Shown here: positions 44,077-54,357 of the stretch, piece by piece
How the letters are laid out: the number at the start of each line of letters is the position of its first letter
Numbering within the stretch: position 1 is the first letter of the stretch
From: Canna indica
Lineage: Eukaryota > Streptophyta > Magnoliopsida > Zingiberales > Cannaceae
Assembly: GCA_034359265.1 (NCBI GenBank)
Contig: CP136896.1
Location: forward strand, 17,701,501-17,765,500
DNA length: 64,000 nt
Direction of reading: 5' to 3'
Notes under the pieces: model-generated
What the model was told of the DNA's origin: nothing
Seen by the model: the letters and a program-made list of their open reading frames with translations, nothing else
The model's database searches: none
Program-made: the position numbers and the translations under genes

Positions 44077-45606
44077 TTGTCTTTTGTTTCCATTCCCAGG
44101 ACATACCAGAATGCTCTGCTTCATTCTAAGTGGAAGAGTGCCATGGATGAGGAGATGGATGCTCTCAAAACCAGACGGACCTGGGAACTTGTTCCACCTC
44201 CTCCTGGCTCTAAATCAGTCGCTTGTAAGTGGGTGTTCAGCTTAAAATATCTTCCTGATGGATCCATTGAACGGTACAAGGCTCGCTTGGTGGCAAAAGA
44301 TTTCACACAACAATTTGGTGTAGACTACTTCGAGACTTTTTCTCCTGTGGCCTGGTTAAACTCTGTGAGGATTCTCATCTCTCTTGCCGTAAATCTGAAT
44401 TGGCTCATGCATCAAATGGATATTAAGAATGCATTTCTTTATGGGGACTTGAGTGAGACTGTCTTTATGGAGCAACCTCCTGGATATGTTGCTCAGGGGG
44501 AGAATCTAGTGTGTCACCTCAAGAAAGCAATTTATGGTCTAAAACAAAGTCCTCGAGCATGGTTTGACAAACTAAGCAAAGTTGCAACTACTATTGGGCT
44601 AAAGGAATGTAAATTTGATCACTCTGTTTTTATGAAAAAAACATTTGCTGGTTGTGTTATTCTTGCGGTGTATGTGGATGACATCTTACTCACTGGCAGT
44701 GATAGCAATGAAATTGAGACAGTAAAAGCTCATCTGAAAAAACATTTTGTGACAAAGGATTTGGGTCGTCCGAGGTACTTTCTTGGCATTGAGTTTGCCT
44801 ATAATGAGACAGGGGTGGTACTTTCGCAGAAGAAATATGCCATGGATCTCCTGAGTGAGGTAGGCATACTTGGATGCAGACCTGCCAGTATACCTATTGA
44901 TATAGGTGCTGCTCCTGAGCTTGAAGGTGACAAAGACTTCGAGGACCTTGTGAGATTTAGAAAGTTAGTTGGGAAACTTATTTATCTGACTGTCACCCGT
45001 CCTGACATCTCCTACGTTGTTGGTGTTGTTAGTCAGTTCATGCATCAGCCGAAATATTCTCATTGGAATGCTCTGTTAAAAATTCTACACTATATCAAGA
45101 GTTCTCCTGGTAAAGGCTTGTGGCTCAGGAAAAACGGTCACATTAAAATAGAGGGGTACTCTGACGCAGATTATGTTGGGTCCATCTGTGATAGAAGATC
45201 CACCTCGGGGTATTGCACGTATGTTGGAGGAAACTTGGTCACGTGGAGGAGTAAGAAACAGAATGTGGTGGCTCGCTCAAGTGCCGAGGCTGAGTATAGG
45301 GCCATGGCTCATACCACATGTGAACTAATGTGGGTCAAAAGTTTTTTAGGAGAACTAGGGTTCTCTTCTGATAAGCCTATGTCGATGCACTGTGATAACC
45401 AGTCTGCTATTCATATTGCAAATAATCCGATCTTTCACGAAAGAACAAAACATATTGAAGTCGACTGTCATTTTATTCGGGATGCTGTAGATTATCACGC
45501 CTCATATCTCCTCTCAGGATCAAATTGCTGATATTTTCACTAAAGCTCTCAACTCGACTCGGTTCAAATTACTATGTGACAAGCTGGGCATGATTGACAT
45601 CTATGC
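44077..45606 (+). pseudogene. Copia-2 reverse transcriptase and RNase H
   Basis: One open block of about 484 residues: TWELVPPPPGSKSVACKWVF, RLVAKDFTQQFGVDYFETFS, HQMDIKNAFLYGDL, AIYGLKQSPRAWFDKL, the catalytic YVDDILLTGSD, then YFLGIEFAY. RNase H follows with TRPDISYVVGVVSQFM, GYSDADYVGS, SKKQNVVARSSAEAEYRAMA, HCDNQSAIHIANNPIFHERT and HIEVDCHFIRD. A small indel near 45490 shifts the final IADIFTKAL segment into another frame, ending close to the polypurine tract. It is the best preserved retroelement enzyme in the window. Confidence 0.93.
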
Positions 45607-45623
45607 TCCAGCTTGAGGGGGAG

Positions 45624-45764
45624 TGTTAAAGATAATAGTTTTTATATTGTATTTATTGTTGGTATAGGTTAGCTTATATTATTCCTAGGCTTAGCTTATG
45701 GTGTCTCTGGCTTATATATAGGTCTTCTCTATGATTAATGTAATTGAGACTTTAGGGCTCAACA
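45624..45764 (+). repeat. Copia-2 3' LTR
   Basis: 141 bp, near-identical to 40698-40838 (for example GTCTAG against GTATAG near 45665). Confidence 0.93.
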
Positions 45765-46648
45765 ATTTTGATATATCATAAGGGGAGACAATATCTGATA
45801 CAAGTACAAAATAATTAACTATCAATAAGCTTGAGTTATTTGGTAATACTTCTTTGATTTTAAGGTCATGTTGTCATCATTTCCTAATTTTAGTAGCACA
45901 AGGACTTCTTGAGATGCTTTATGTTTCATAGGGCAAGATACTTTTTGGACATGAATGGACCATTGCTTATTTGAATAATTTAATCCTTACGTGTAAAGTT
46001 TGCTACTGATTTGTTCAGTGTCTTGTCTTATCCATTTGTGTTTATTTATAAGTAGGCTTGCGAAATTTGAGACTCTTTTTTGTTTCTTAATCTTGCGCCT
46101 GGTTCTCTTTATGCTTTTAACTATATGATTAGTGATTACAGCTCGTGGGACTACACAAATGTTGTTATGAATTACCTTTGTGGGAGTTATAACTCAGATG
46201 TTCAATCTTCTAACAATTACAAATGGCTTAAAACATCGTTTATCTCTTTCTTGCAATTCTATATTGTGTCTTATATTTGGTATTAATTTGTTTACTTCAA
46301 ATCTACTCTGCCCTAAAAAGTTTCACATTTTCTTTTTCACTGTCGCATGTTCTCAGCTCAGTTAATCAACAAATATTTTACTATGCAACCAAAATTTGTT
46401 TTCACTCCTTTAAGTCTTCATAGTCTATAATTTGCTTTGACTAAGTTTCATGGACTATTCATTCATTGCATACATTTAATCCATCTCTGAGCATTTTTGA
46501 GTTAGTTTTTGGTCATCATCTGGATTGCCTAAAGCAAAGCTGCTGGTCCTTTTAGATGAGAGGAAACCACACTCTTGACCGTCGGAGAGAAAACTCCCCA
46601 GGAATCAAGGGAGGCAACTTTTTATTCTTACAAGTGGGGCAGCCTCAT

Positions 46649-46685
46649 CATTCTGTCTATTTGAAATTTTCAAATAGACAGAATG
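46649..46685. repeat. Near-perfect palindrome, 18-bp arms
   Basis: CATTCTGTCTATTTGAAA and its exact complement are separated by one T. The pairing resumes outside (CTCATCA against TGATGAG) after a 5-bp gap. It lies in the decayed downstream part of the 5'-nucleotidase fragment. Confidence 0.95.
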
Positions 46686-47194
46686 TATTGATGAGTATTA
46701 ATTTAGTGAAGAGTGTCAAATTATTACACTACTTATGGACTATGAATTGTGCGCTGAAGATTAGAGGTTTGGTCCTTGATAATGATTTCAGCTCTCTCTG
46801 GGATGAAGTTTCTAGCTTGACAAATGTTGATGAAGATTCTCATTTGACAAGTTGCGCCAAGGATTTTAGCAAACCCTAACTCAACATTACTAATATTGTA
46901 GCTATTGATATTTTGCTTGACTTTATTTAATCCCTTTCGATAGAGATGTTGAATTTTAGATACTATACAAGAAATAAAATAATTTGTATCTTTGCACCAT
47001 TTTCCTATAATACTTGAAGCTTTCCAAAATAGTTCAGCTATGGCAAGTGTTAAGCCTAAAGGGAAGCATGTGAAAGATAGCAACTATGTGAATGAAGTTT
47101 ATGAAGGAGGAACTGACATGACCTTCTTTGTCTTTAATGTTTACATTCTTTTTATTGAATGAAGTTTATAGACATAGATTGATATGTTTTATAG
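46686..47194 (+). other. Intron-like sequence between captured fragments
   Basis: No confident exon. A short Lys-rich reading at 47038-47100 (MASVKPKGKHVKDSNYVNEV) could be an upstream piece of the following bHLH gene, since such proteins have a Lys-rich stretch before the basic region, but this is weak. Confidence 0.35.
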
Positions 47195-47412
47195 GTAAGG
47201 AGGGAAAAGATCAATGAGATGATGAAGCTCCTTTAAGACCTTGTTCCGGGTTGTAGTAAGGAAGGCAGCTTCTTGAATTATCTTTAAACTTCCACGTGTT
47301 GAAGCACATTCATGGGCTCTTGATAGTTATCAATATGATTATAGGTAGTGGAAAGACAGTAATGCTTGATGAGATCATCAACTATGTTCAATCACTGCAA
47401 CAACAAGTTGAG
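47195..47412 (+). pseudogene. bHLH transcription factor fragment, two exons
   Basis: Exon 47195-47260, after an ATAG acceptor, encodes VRREKINEMMKLL, a TAA where the family has Gln, then DLVPGCSK. Exon 47345-47412 encodes GSGKTVMLDEIINYVQSLQQ then QVE and ends at a GTATGC donor. Together they form the helix-loop-helix of a plant bHLH factor of the BEE/CIB-like type (family pattern RREKISERMKLLQDLVPGC, VMLDEIINYVQSLQ). The intron positions match those families. One base is missing at the start of the second exon and the first donor is mutated (GAAGGC), so it cannot be functional. It is the third captured fragment in the large CACTA. Confidence 0.85.
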
Positions 47413-48239
47413 GTATGCTTCATATCATGAAATATGAAATGTCTGTAAAAATTTTAATGAAAGTAATTTCCTAGCAATAAGAAAAATCATGACTATGAGA
47501 AGGATAGTAAAGAAATGCATTTTTTTCATTGACAATTTCATTAAATATATTACCTGTGCTTGTTCTTGTAAAAATTCTGATACAAGTTATTGCATCTATT
47601 TCCCACAGCAATATAATATATATATATATATATATATAATTGTAAGTTATGATCAGGTTGTTCAATTCTACTAGGCTATGATCAGGTTGGCAAAGCTGTT
47701 GTCGTCTTTTCACTTACATTTTTGTCAAGCCTAATCAAGAAAAGTGCGGATTACAGAATTAATATAGACGACATAATCAATTTCAAGCAACTATAGAAAA
47801 TATTATTACTTATTACAATTAATTTTATGTGTTAATCAATTCATGTAATTTATTTTGTTAGATTACAATTTGGGTGAAATTATTTGTATATATGTAATAT
47901 CACTATATATATCATTTATTTTTAACCAATTTATGAAATATTGTTTGCAGTGATTCAATTCTTTTCCCATTTAAAATCGTCTGTGTATAGTTTTGGACAT
48001 TGGTTACCATTTTTTAATTTTCAAGAACATCAAGTATCATCAACAGTTTAATAAAATATAATTAGCAGTGCTTTTTTGTTATCTAACAGTTTCATATATA
48101 AAGTTTAGGGTTTATTATATGATATATTAATACATGGTAATTAATATATATTAATACCAGGGTAATTATATAACACTTTAATATATAATTGTTATATATA
48201 ATAGTTTAATATATTAATATATATAGTGATATATTAATA
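47413..48239. other. AT-rich region, no gene
   Basis: Contains a (TA)n run at about 47618-47637 and repeated ATATATTAATA words at 48115-48235 leading into the subterminal repeats. No exon seen. Confidence 0.5.
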
Positions 48240-48480
48240 CCCGGGTAATTAATATCCGACGCATTATTAATGGCGATGAATAATTAATGACGCATGTTAA
48301 TTAATATTCGGAGCCATTCATTAGTGCGCCGGGTATTAATTAACAAGCGTCAGGTATTAATTGTGTCGGGTAATTAATATCCGGCACAATATTAATGGTG
48401 TCGGACATTAATTATCTAGCGTCATTTATAATGCGCCAGGTATTAATTACCCGGCGCATTATACCATGCCAGTTATTAAA
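48240..48480. repeat. Right subterminal repeats of the large CACTA
   Basis: At least ten degenerate units of GGTAATTAATATCCGACGC in both orientations, for example CGCCGGGTATTAATT and GCGCCAGGTATTAATTACC. The left end has the related GCGCCGGTTATTAAT. Confidence 0.8.
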
Positions 48481-48610
48481 TTTCATACTGTCATTCTTTT
48501 TGACCCTTCAACTGGCGCTTTCAAGAAGACTTGAAATTAGATTTCAGGCACTAAAAAAATGCTGAATTTTCCTATAAGAAGCGTCGATTTTGCTTAACTT
48601 TCTTGTAGTA

Positions 48611-49055
48611 AGATTCATCGTGAACTTCCAAAATACAAGATTAATAATGAAATTTTCTTTCTAGATGAAAACAGAAGAATTCCATTAGGTGGCCATGAAT
48701 GCGGTTGAAGCTTCTAATGGGTCTTGTCGTAGTTGTGAAAATATAATCTTCAGTCCTACAAATTTGATCAATTCATACACACCACCAATTTTTTCCATGA
48801 AGCTCAAATATCTGTGTTACTCAAAAATATCAATCTCAGCTTTTGGACCCAATTTTATACATGGGCATTGATGTTTACTTGTATAGCATAGAATTGGCAT
48901 GATTTGCCAATCTCCATTAGAAAATTTGATTACACACGGCCTAGCAGTAATCAAATTATGATGACACCCTCGCATAGAATTGATGTTTACCTGATGATGT
49001 CGGGTCTCTACTTGAAAAAAATCAAACTTTTGAAGAATCAAACTTTTGTAATAGA
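48611..49055 (-). other. Host or old-element segment, minus-strand reading
   Basis: Between the large CACTA and copia-3 the minus strand reads open from about 49055 to 48817 (FDFFQVETRHHQVNINSM, CVIKFSNGDWQIMPILCY, CPCIKLGPKAEIDIFE) and, after a TAA, in the same frame to 48692 (KIGGVYELIKFVGLKIIF). It continues across copia-3 at 54149-54300 (GDKPQCEAVDTSGQ, AIEALKGGHSFQVS). I do not recognise the protein. It may be a decayed gene or unknown transposon. Confidence 0.35.
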
Positions 49056-49352
49056 TGTTGATTGGAACAGTGTCGACCGAAATCATCCACTGATGGTTAA
49101 TTGATTCTCTTATTCAAATCAGCCATTATAATTCACTGATCACAGTTGAAGAAAAGAGGGGGAAAATTGCCCTCGAAAAGAAAGAAAGGAAGAAAACTTG
49201 AAAGCTACGGAAGCAACAGTTCACTATTTAAGTTGTTAGGCTTCAGTTATTGACAGAATTAATAAAATATCTAATTCCTAAAGTACCCTTGCTTGCAAAT
49301 ACAAAAAGCTAATTACATAAAGCCTATTTAAGGAAAAAACACCTATTCAATA
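49056..49352 (-). repeat. Copia-3 3' LTR
   Basis: 297 bp beside the polypurine tract. Several transitions separate it from the 5' copy, for example TGTCGACCGAAATC against TGTTGACCAAAACC. Confidence 0.92.
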
Positions 49353-50841
49353 CTCCCCTGCAAGCTGGACTGAAGAATCAGGATTCTTCATGCCAAGCTT
49401 GCTTATCATGTCTTCATGTTTTGCTTGAGGTAATGCTTTTGTGAGTATATCGGCTCGTTGATTGTCCCATGAAATGTAGCTTGGTTTAATCACTTCTTGC
49501 AAATATTTTTCTCTTGCAAAGTAACAATCAATCTCGAGATGCTTGGTTATTTCATGGAAAACAAGGTTTGATGTTATGTGAAGTGGACTTCTGTTGTCGC
49601 AATAAACTGGTACAGGCTGATTGAAGCTGAAACCCAACTCTGTGAGCAACTTAGTAAACTAGGTAACCTCTGCTGTAACACTTGATAAGGCCCGAAGCTC
49701 ACTTTCAGCACTGAATTTACTAACAATTTACTACTTCTTACATTTCCAGCTCACTAAGGATGCTCCTATTTTCACCAAGTAACCAGTCACAAATCTTCTT
49801 GTCAGAGTACAGCTTCTCCAGTCTGCATTTGAAAAGGCTGATAAAGATGAAGTTTTTTCAGCTGGATAAAGGATCCCCAAACCTGGAGCTTTTTTCAAAT
49901 ACTTCAGCACTCTTGTAGCTGCTTTATAGTGTGACATTTTTGGTGCTTGGCAAAATTGGCTTAGGTGATGAACTGTATATGCTGTGTCTGGCCTGGTTAT
50001 TGTGACATATAAAAGCTTGCTTATTAGGCTCTTGTAAACTGTACAATCATTCAATAAAGGATCCTCTTCAGATGCATCATTGTGAAGTTTGGCATTTGTT
50101 TGCATTGGGGTGTCTTTAGGTTTGCCATCTTTCAAACCTATTTCATTTAAGATGTCAGTAACATACTTTCTCTAGCATATTTGTACTCCATTATTGGTTC
50201 TATGTATTTCCAGGCCTAGAAAGTATGTTAGCTCCCCTAGATCTTTGATTTTGAACTTCTCATTTAAATATTTCTTCAAGGTTTGTTCCAGTTAGCACCA
50301 TGTCATCCACATAAACAGATGCAACCATTATTTTCTCATTTTTCTTTCTTATAAACAAGCATGAATCGACTGTGCTTTGTTCATACCCCCTTGCTAAAAT
50401 GCTGGTAGACAACTTTGTGAACCATTGTATACCTGCTCGTTTGAGCCCATAAATGAATTTTTTTAATTTATAAACTCTTTAGTCATTTGGGTTTTCATAC
50501 CCCTGTGGCTTTAGCATATAGACTTCCTCATTTAAGTCCCCATGCAGGTAGGCATTATTGATGTCAAGTTGTTGTAGTGGCCAGTTTTTGGAAGCAGCTA
50601 TTGCTATTAAAGTTCTTATTGTGTTCATCTTTGAGACCGGAGCAAAAGTCTCCTCATAGTCAACTCCTTCCTCTTGTGTGTAACCTTTAGCTACCACCCT
50701 AGAGTTGTGTTTTTCAACTTCTCCATTTGGTTTGTATTTAGTTCTAAAAACCAACTTGCTTCCTACTACCTTCTTCCCAGGTGGTAAATTGCACAATGTC
50801 CAAGTATCATTTTCTTCCAATGCTTTCAATTCAACCTGCAT
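49353..50841 (-). pseudogene. Copia-3 reverse transcriptase and RNase H
   Basis: RT 50841-50479 has NDTWTLCNLPPGKKVVGSK, VAKGYTQEEGVDYEETFAPV and QQLDINNAYLHGDL. After a stop at the GYENPND site it continues to about 50290 with YGLKRAGIQWF and the catalytic YVDDMVLTG. RNase H is at 50135-49731 (TRPDTAYTVHHLSQFCQAP, SNADWRSCTLTRRFVTGYL) and 49649-49353 (VYCDNRSPLHITSNLVFHE, RADILTKALPQ). Deletions and stops interrupt the connection at 50150-50290. Confidence 0.88.
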
Positions 50842-50856
50842 AGAGTCAATCCAAAC

Positions 50857-52790
50857 TTATTTTTGGATAGCTTCACTATAGGTTTTGGGTGTATGTGTGC
50901 TTTCTAGGTAAGTCAAGAAGGCTTGATGGGCTATAGGTATGTTGTTCACGTTCATGTACTTATGGAGAGGATAAGGTGTGGTTTTTTGTTTCTTCTCAGT
51001 TTGTGGCTTAGTGAGCAGAGAATTGCAGTAATAATCATGGATCTTTGAAGGCACTTTAGTAACTCTTTTGCTTCTTCTTGTTGTTAGTTCAGTCAAAACA
51101 GGAGAAGGAACATTTGTGTCATCAACAGGTGAAGTGATACTAGGTACAGGACTTATCACCACCTCTAATTCCCCACTCAATGTATCTTCACTTTTTTCAT
51201 TTTCCTTTACCCTTAGTGGATGACATAGTAGGATGTTCTGTGCTAGCAACATCAGTTTCATTTGGGACATCATTTTGTTCACTAGATATGGGCAAAGGGA
51301 AGATGGTTTATTGTGATGTGGAGCTATCAAATGGGTATATGTTTTCAACAAAAGAAACATCTCTTGGGATGAAAATGACTTGAGTCTTTATATCACACAC
51401 TTTATAACCTTTCTTGCCATAGGGATATCCTAAAAATACACATTTTATAGCTCTAGGTTAAAATTTTGTTCTTCCTTGTTTGAGGGAATTGGCGTAGCAC
51501 AAGCATTCAAAGGCTTTCATGTGTGAAACAATTGGTTTTCTTTGATATAGCTTTTCAAATGGGGTTAAGCTATCTAATGCTACATTTGGTGTTCTATTTA
51601 TGACATAGGTAGCTGTTAAGATACAATCTCCCCAAAAAGACAAGGGAAGCTGAGCATGAAACTTCAATCCCCTAGTTATTTCTAAGATATGCCTATGCTT
51701 CCTTTCAACCAAGGCATTTTGTTGAGGCTTTTCCACACAAGTACTTTGGTGTTGTATTTCTAAATTGGCAAGATAGGCATCAAGGCATGCATTGAAGAAC
51801 TCACTTCCATTATCTGATCTAATGGTTTTGATGGTTGTATTGAACTAGTTTTCAATAAGCTTGATGAATTCAATGAGCATGGTTGGAACTTGGGTTTTGA
51901 ATGAAAATAGGTATGTCCACACACATCTACTATAGTCATCCACTATGGTTAGGAAGTATTTTTTTATCATAAGTTGGGACTTTATGAGGTCGCCACACAT
52001 CAACATGAATAATCTCAAAAGGAAATGATGCTTTGTTTATTCTTTTGTGAAAAGATTTACATGTTTGCTTGGCTAAAGGACAAACATTACAAAAGAAATT
52101 TGAATCAACTTTGAGGTCAAGTATCACATCCCTCATCAACTTCAATTTATTCATGGACATATGTCCAAGTCTTAAGTGCCATAAAGTAGAACTATCTAAT
52201 GAAACTTGACACATGTTTGGAATTGAAAAATTCTTGCTAACAAGAGAAAATGCTCCATTGATATAGTACAAATCATTGCTCATCTTACCACTCCCCAAAG
52301 TCTTCTTCGAAGTGAGGTCCTGGATCACAAAATGTTCAGGATTAAAGGTAATTGAGCAACCTAAGTCCTTGGTTAGCTTGCTAACTGAGAGTAGGTTGAA
52401 TCTAAATGATGGCACAGCAAGAGTTTTTTCTAATTTTATGTTCTTGTTGATATAGGCAGTTCTCACTTCAGTTATCTCAGTTGTTGTACCATTTGGTAGG
52501 GATACACTCTTGAATGAGCTAGGTTTTGTGGTGTTTTCTAAGGCTATTTGAGATGATGCTACATGGTCAGTAGTTCCACTGTCCATAATCCAAGTTTCTG
52601 ATTTCATATATGATGTTGAATTGAAATGCATACCTGTCATGTTCACTTGAGGAACGGATTTATTTCTCTGCCCAAACAGACTCAGCAGTGTGTTGTATTG
52701 CTCCTCTGTGAAGCCTCCAACTATCTTCTCCTTATTTGTGTTGCATTCTACTTCAGTTGTAGTTTTTTCAAAATCTTGAGTGAATTGCAC
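50857..52790 (-). pseudogene. Copia-3 protease and integrase
   Basis: Block 52790-51936 holds the protease variant WIMDSGTTDHVASS and the integrase zinc region (LWHLRLGHMSMNKL, CNVCPLAKQTCKSFH, IIHVDVWRPH). The core is broken near 51900-51740. It resumes at 51736-51458 with KPQQNALVERKHRHILEIT, which holds the catalytic Glu. Then 51360-50857 is the variable Ser/Pro-rich spacer before RT (RSKRVTKVPSKIHDYYCN). Confidence 0.85.
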
Positions 52791-52859
52791 ATTGTTGACT
52801 GAATTTTCCTTTGCAACATTGCTTCTATTCCACTCATTGTTTCTTTGTTTACCCTTATA

Positions 52860-53783
52860 AAATTTGTGCCTCGGTGGAAATCCGTGAAGCTTGTAGCATA
52901 CATCTTTGGTATGTCATGCTCTTTTGCAATACTCACAGAAGCTCTTGTTTTCTCCTTGGAATTTGCTTTTGTCATACTGTTTCGGCCCATAATTTTGCCC
53001 TTGATAAGTTGTATTTAGGGCAACACTATCAGTGTTGCTTCTTTCTGTTTCTGCACCTAATTACCTTTGGAACTCTTTTTGCTCAAGCATGGAGTAGGCT
53101 TGAGTTATCTCTGGAAGTGGATTCATGAGGAGTATCTGACCTCTGATAGGCATATAGGTCTCATGAAGACCTATTAAAAATTGTCTCAACTTTTTCCTTT
53201 CTCTTTCTTCCTTCGTTGGCTTGCCGTTGCAACTCACACCCAGTCTAAGTGCATTCATCTCATCCCATAAGCTTATTAATTTTGTGTAGTAGGACGAGAT
53301 GCTCATGCTTCCTTGTCTCATGTTGGTGATCTGGAGCTGAATGTCGAATATCCTGGGCTCGTTGCTTCGTCCAAACCTCTCCTCCAGATCCCTCCATATC
53401 TTATGCGCAGTATCTAAATAAATCACACTGGTACTTAGCTCTGGTGAAACGGATTGCAGAATCCAGGATTTCAGCATGTCGTCACCTCTGCGCCATTGGT
53501 GGAATTTGGGCGAACTTTCATCTGGTTCTTCTACTATTCCATTTACGAACACCAGCTTGTTCTTCGCCGACAGTGAGATCATCATCGATCTCTTCCAAGC
53601 AAGGTAATTCTCATGACCTTTAAGCTGGAAAGATACCAGTGACATACCGGGATTATCATTTCCCTGAAGGATGTAGGGATTGTCTCGAGCATGATCGTTG
53701 ACGATGCTCCTTCCTAGTGTTCACTTTGCGATTCATCCACTACAGATCGAGCAGCCGCAGAGTTTCTTCTGTTCCTCGCCATT
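52860..53783 (-). pseudogene. Copia-3 gag
   Basis: ATG at 53783 begins MARNRRNSAAARS, like copia-1. A stop follows after about 20 codons. The capsid region 53645-53061 has SFQLKGHENYLAWKRSMM, SWILQSVSPELSTSVIYLD and IWRDLEERFGRSNEPRIFD. The knuckle near 52900-52950 reads CEYCKRA, TGA, HTKDVC, so the C-x2-C-x4-H-x4-C pattern is spoiled by a stop. Confidence 0.87.
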
Positions 53784-53850
53784 CGTCTGAAAGGGGATCT
53801 GATCGCCAAACCGCCTCTTCACTCGATTGACTATGCCTACTCTGATACCA

Positions 53851-54148
53851 TGTTGACTGGAACAGTGTTGACCAAAACCATCATCAACTGATGGTTAATT
53901 GATTCTCTTATTCAAATCAGCCATTACAACTCACTGATCGCAGTTGAAGAAAAGAGGGGGGAAATTGCCCTCGAAAAGAAAGAAAGGAAGAAGACTTGAA
54001 AGCTACAGAAGCAACAATTCACTATTTAAGTTGCTGGCTTCAGTTATTGACAGAATTAATAAAATGCTAATTCCTAAAGTACCCTTGCTTGCAAATACAA
54101 AAGGCTAATTACATAAAGCCTATTTAAGGAAAAAACACCTATTCAATA
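53851..54148 (-). repeat. Copia-3 5' LTR
   Basis: 298 bp, next to the primer-binding site at 53841-53850. ATAGA follows at 54149-54153. Confidence 0.92.
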
Positions 54149-54357
54149 ATAGAAACTTGAAAAGAATGCCCTCCTTTCAATGCTTCTATTGCATTTACCT
54201 GTCCACTTGTGTCTACTGCTTCACACTGTGGTTTGTCTCCTATGACTATGCATGAGATGTTTTGTTGTTTCATGGATATAATAAATCAGATGGTTAGAAA
54301 CTCTTTTTGGAATAAAAAATATGAGAAAAAACATGCATTTAATTAGTTGAGATATGT

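Larger units (their letters stand above)
40698..45764 (+). mobile_element. Copia-2, complete with 141-bp LTRs
   Basis: LTRs at 40698-40838 and 45624-45764 are 141 bp each, start TGTTAAAG and end CTCAACA, and differ at only a few sites. The primer site TGGTATCAGAGC is at 40839-40850, the polypurine tract CTTGAGGGGGAG at 45612-45623. Flanks GTTTT and ATTTT form a 5-bp TSD with one transition. It sits in an intron of the 5'-nucleotidase fragment. RT is intact over more than 450 residues, but gag, integrase and the RNase H tail are broken. Confidence 0.95.
34571..46250 (+). pseudogene. HAD-IG 5'-nucleotidase gene fragment, split by two retrotransposons
   Basis: Exons in order: 34571-34665 (IDPLFSLVEAYMFAQLVDYM, then DNNPRKVP); 34754-34846 (SRMYKDVRAAVDLCHHGGTL, then KQMVAKGRE); 35036-35054 plus 40601-40665 (YINEDLFFIPMLIMLRNSSR, then ATFLVTN); and 46142 to about 46250 (SWDYTNVVMNYLCGS, then NNYKWLK). 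Splice sites are GT/AG and phases agree. This is the middle of the plant HAD-superfamily IG cytosolic 5'-nucleotidase, including the conserved TFLVTNSxWDYTNVVMN region. The N-terminal DMDYTL catalytic exon is absent. Gypsy-1 sits inside the third exon, and copia-2 in the next intron. A weaker possible exon at 46535-46640 is less certain. Confidence 0.85.
31967..48610 (+). mobile_element. Large CACTA-like element carrying fragments of three genes
   Basis: The left end is CACTACAGCAAAAG at 31967. The right end, read inward from 48610, is TACTACAAGAAAG, one base off CACTACAAG. Subterminal motifs agree between ends: GCGCCGGTTATTAAT at 32022 against GCGCCGGGTATTAAT at about 48328, with many TTAATxxCCGxCGC units at 48240-48470. 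Flanking triplets are CAA and AGA, so the TSD is not confirmed. About 6 kb remains without the nested gypsy-1 (35055-40595) and copia-2 (40698-45764). Inside, all on the plus strand, are exons of MOG1, a HAD-IG 5'-nucleotidase and a bHLH gene, with introns retained. No transposase was seen. Confidence 0.65.
49056..54148 (-). mobile_element. Copia-3, complete with LTRs and TSD ATAGA
   Basis: LTRs are 49056-49352 (297 bp) and 53851-54148 (298 bp). The primer site TGGTATCAGA is at 53841-53850 and the polypurine tract CAGGGGAG at 49353-49360 (minus strand). ATAGA precedes 49056 and follows 54148, which fixes the ends as TATTGAATAGG ... GTCAACA, so the 5' end is TA instead of TG. The proteins resemble copia-1. 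Many stops and frameshifts are spread over gag and pol. Confidence 0.92.

Noticed and set aside
46735..46800. RGLVLDN motif as a further 5'-nucleotidase exon
   Set aside because: It would be out of order (this motif lies N-terminal in the family) and the surrounding residues do not match.
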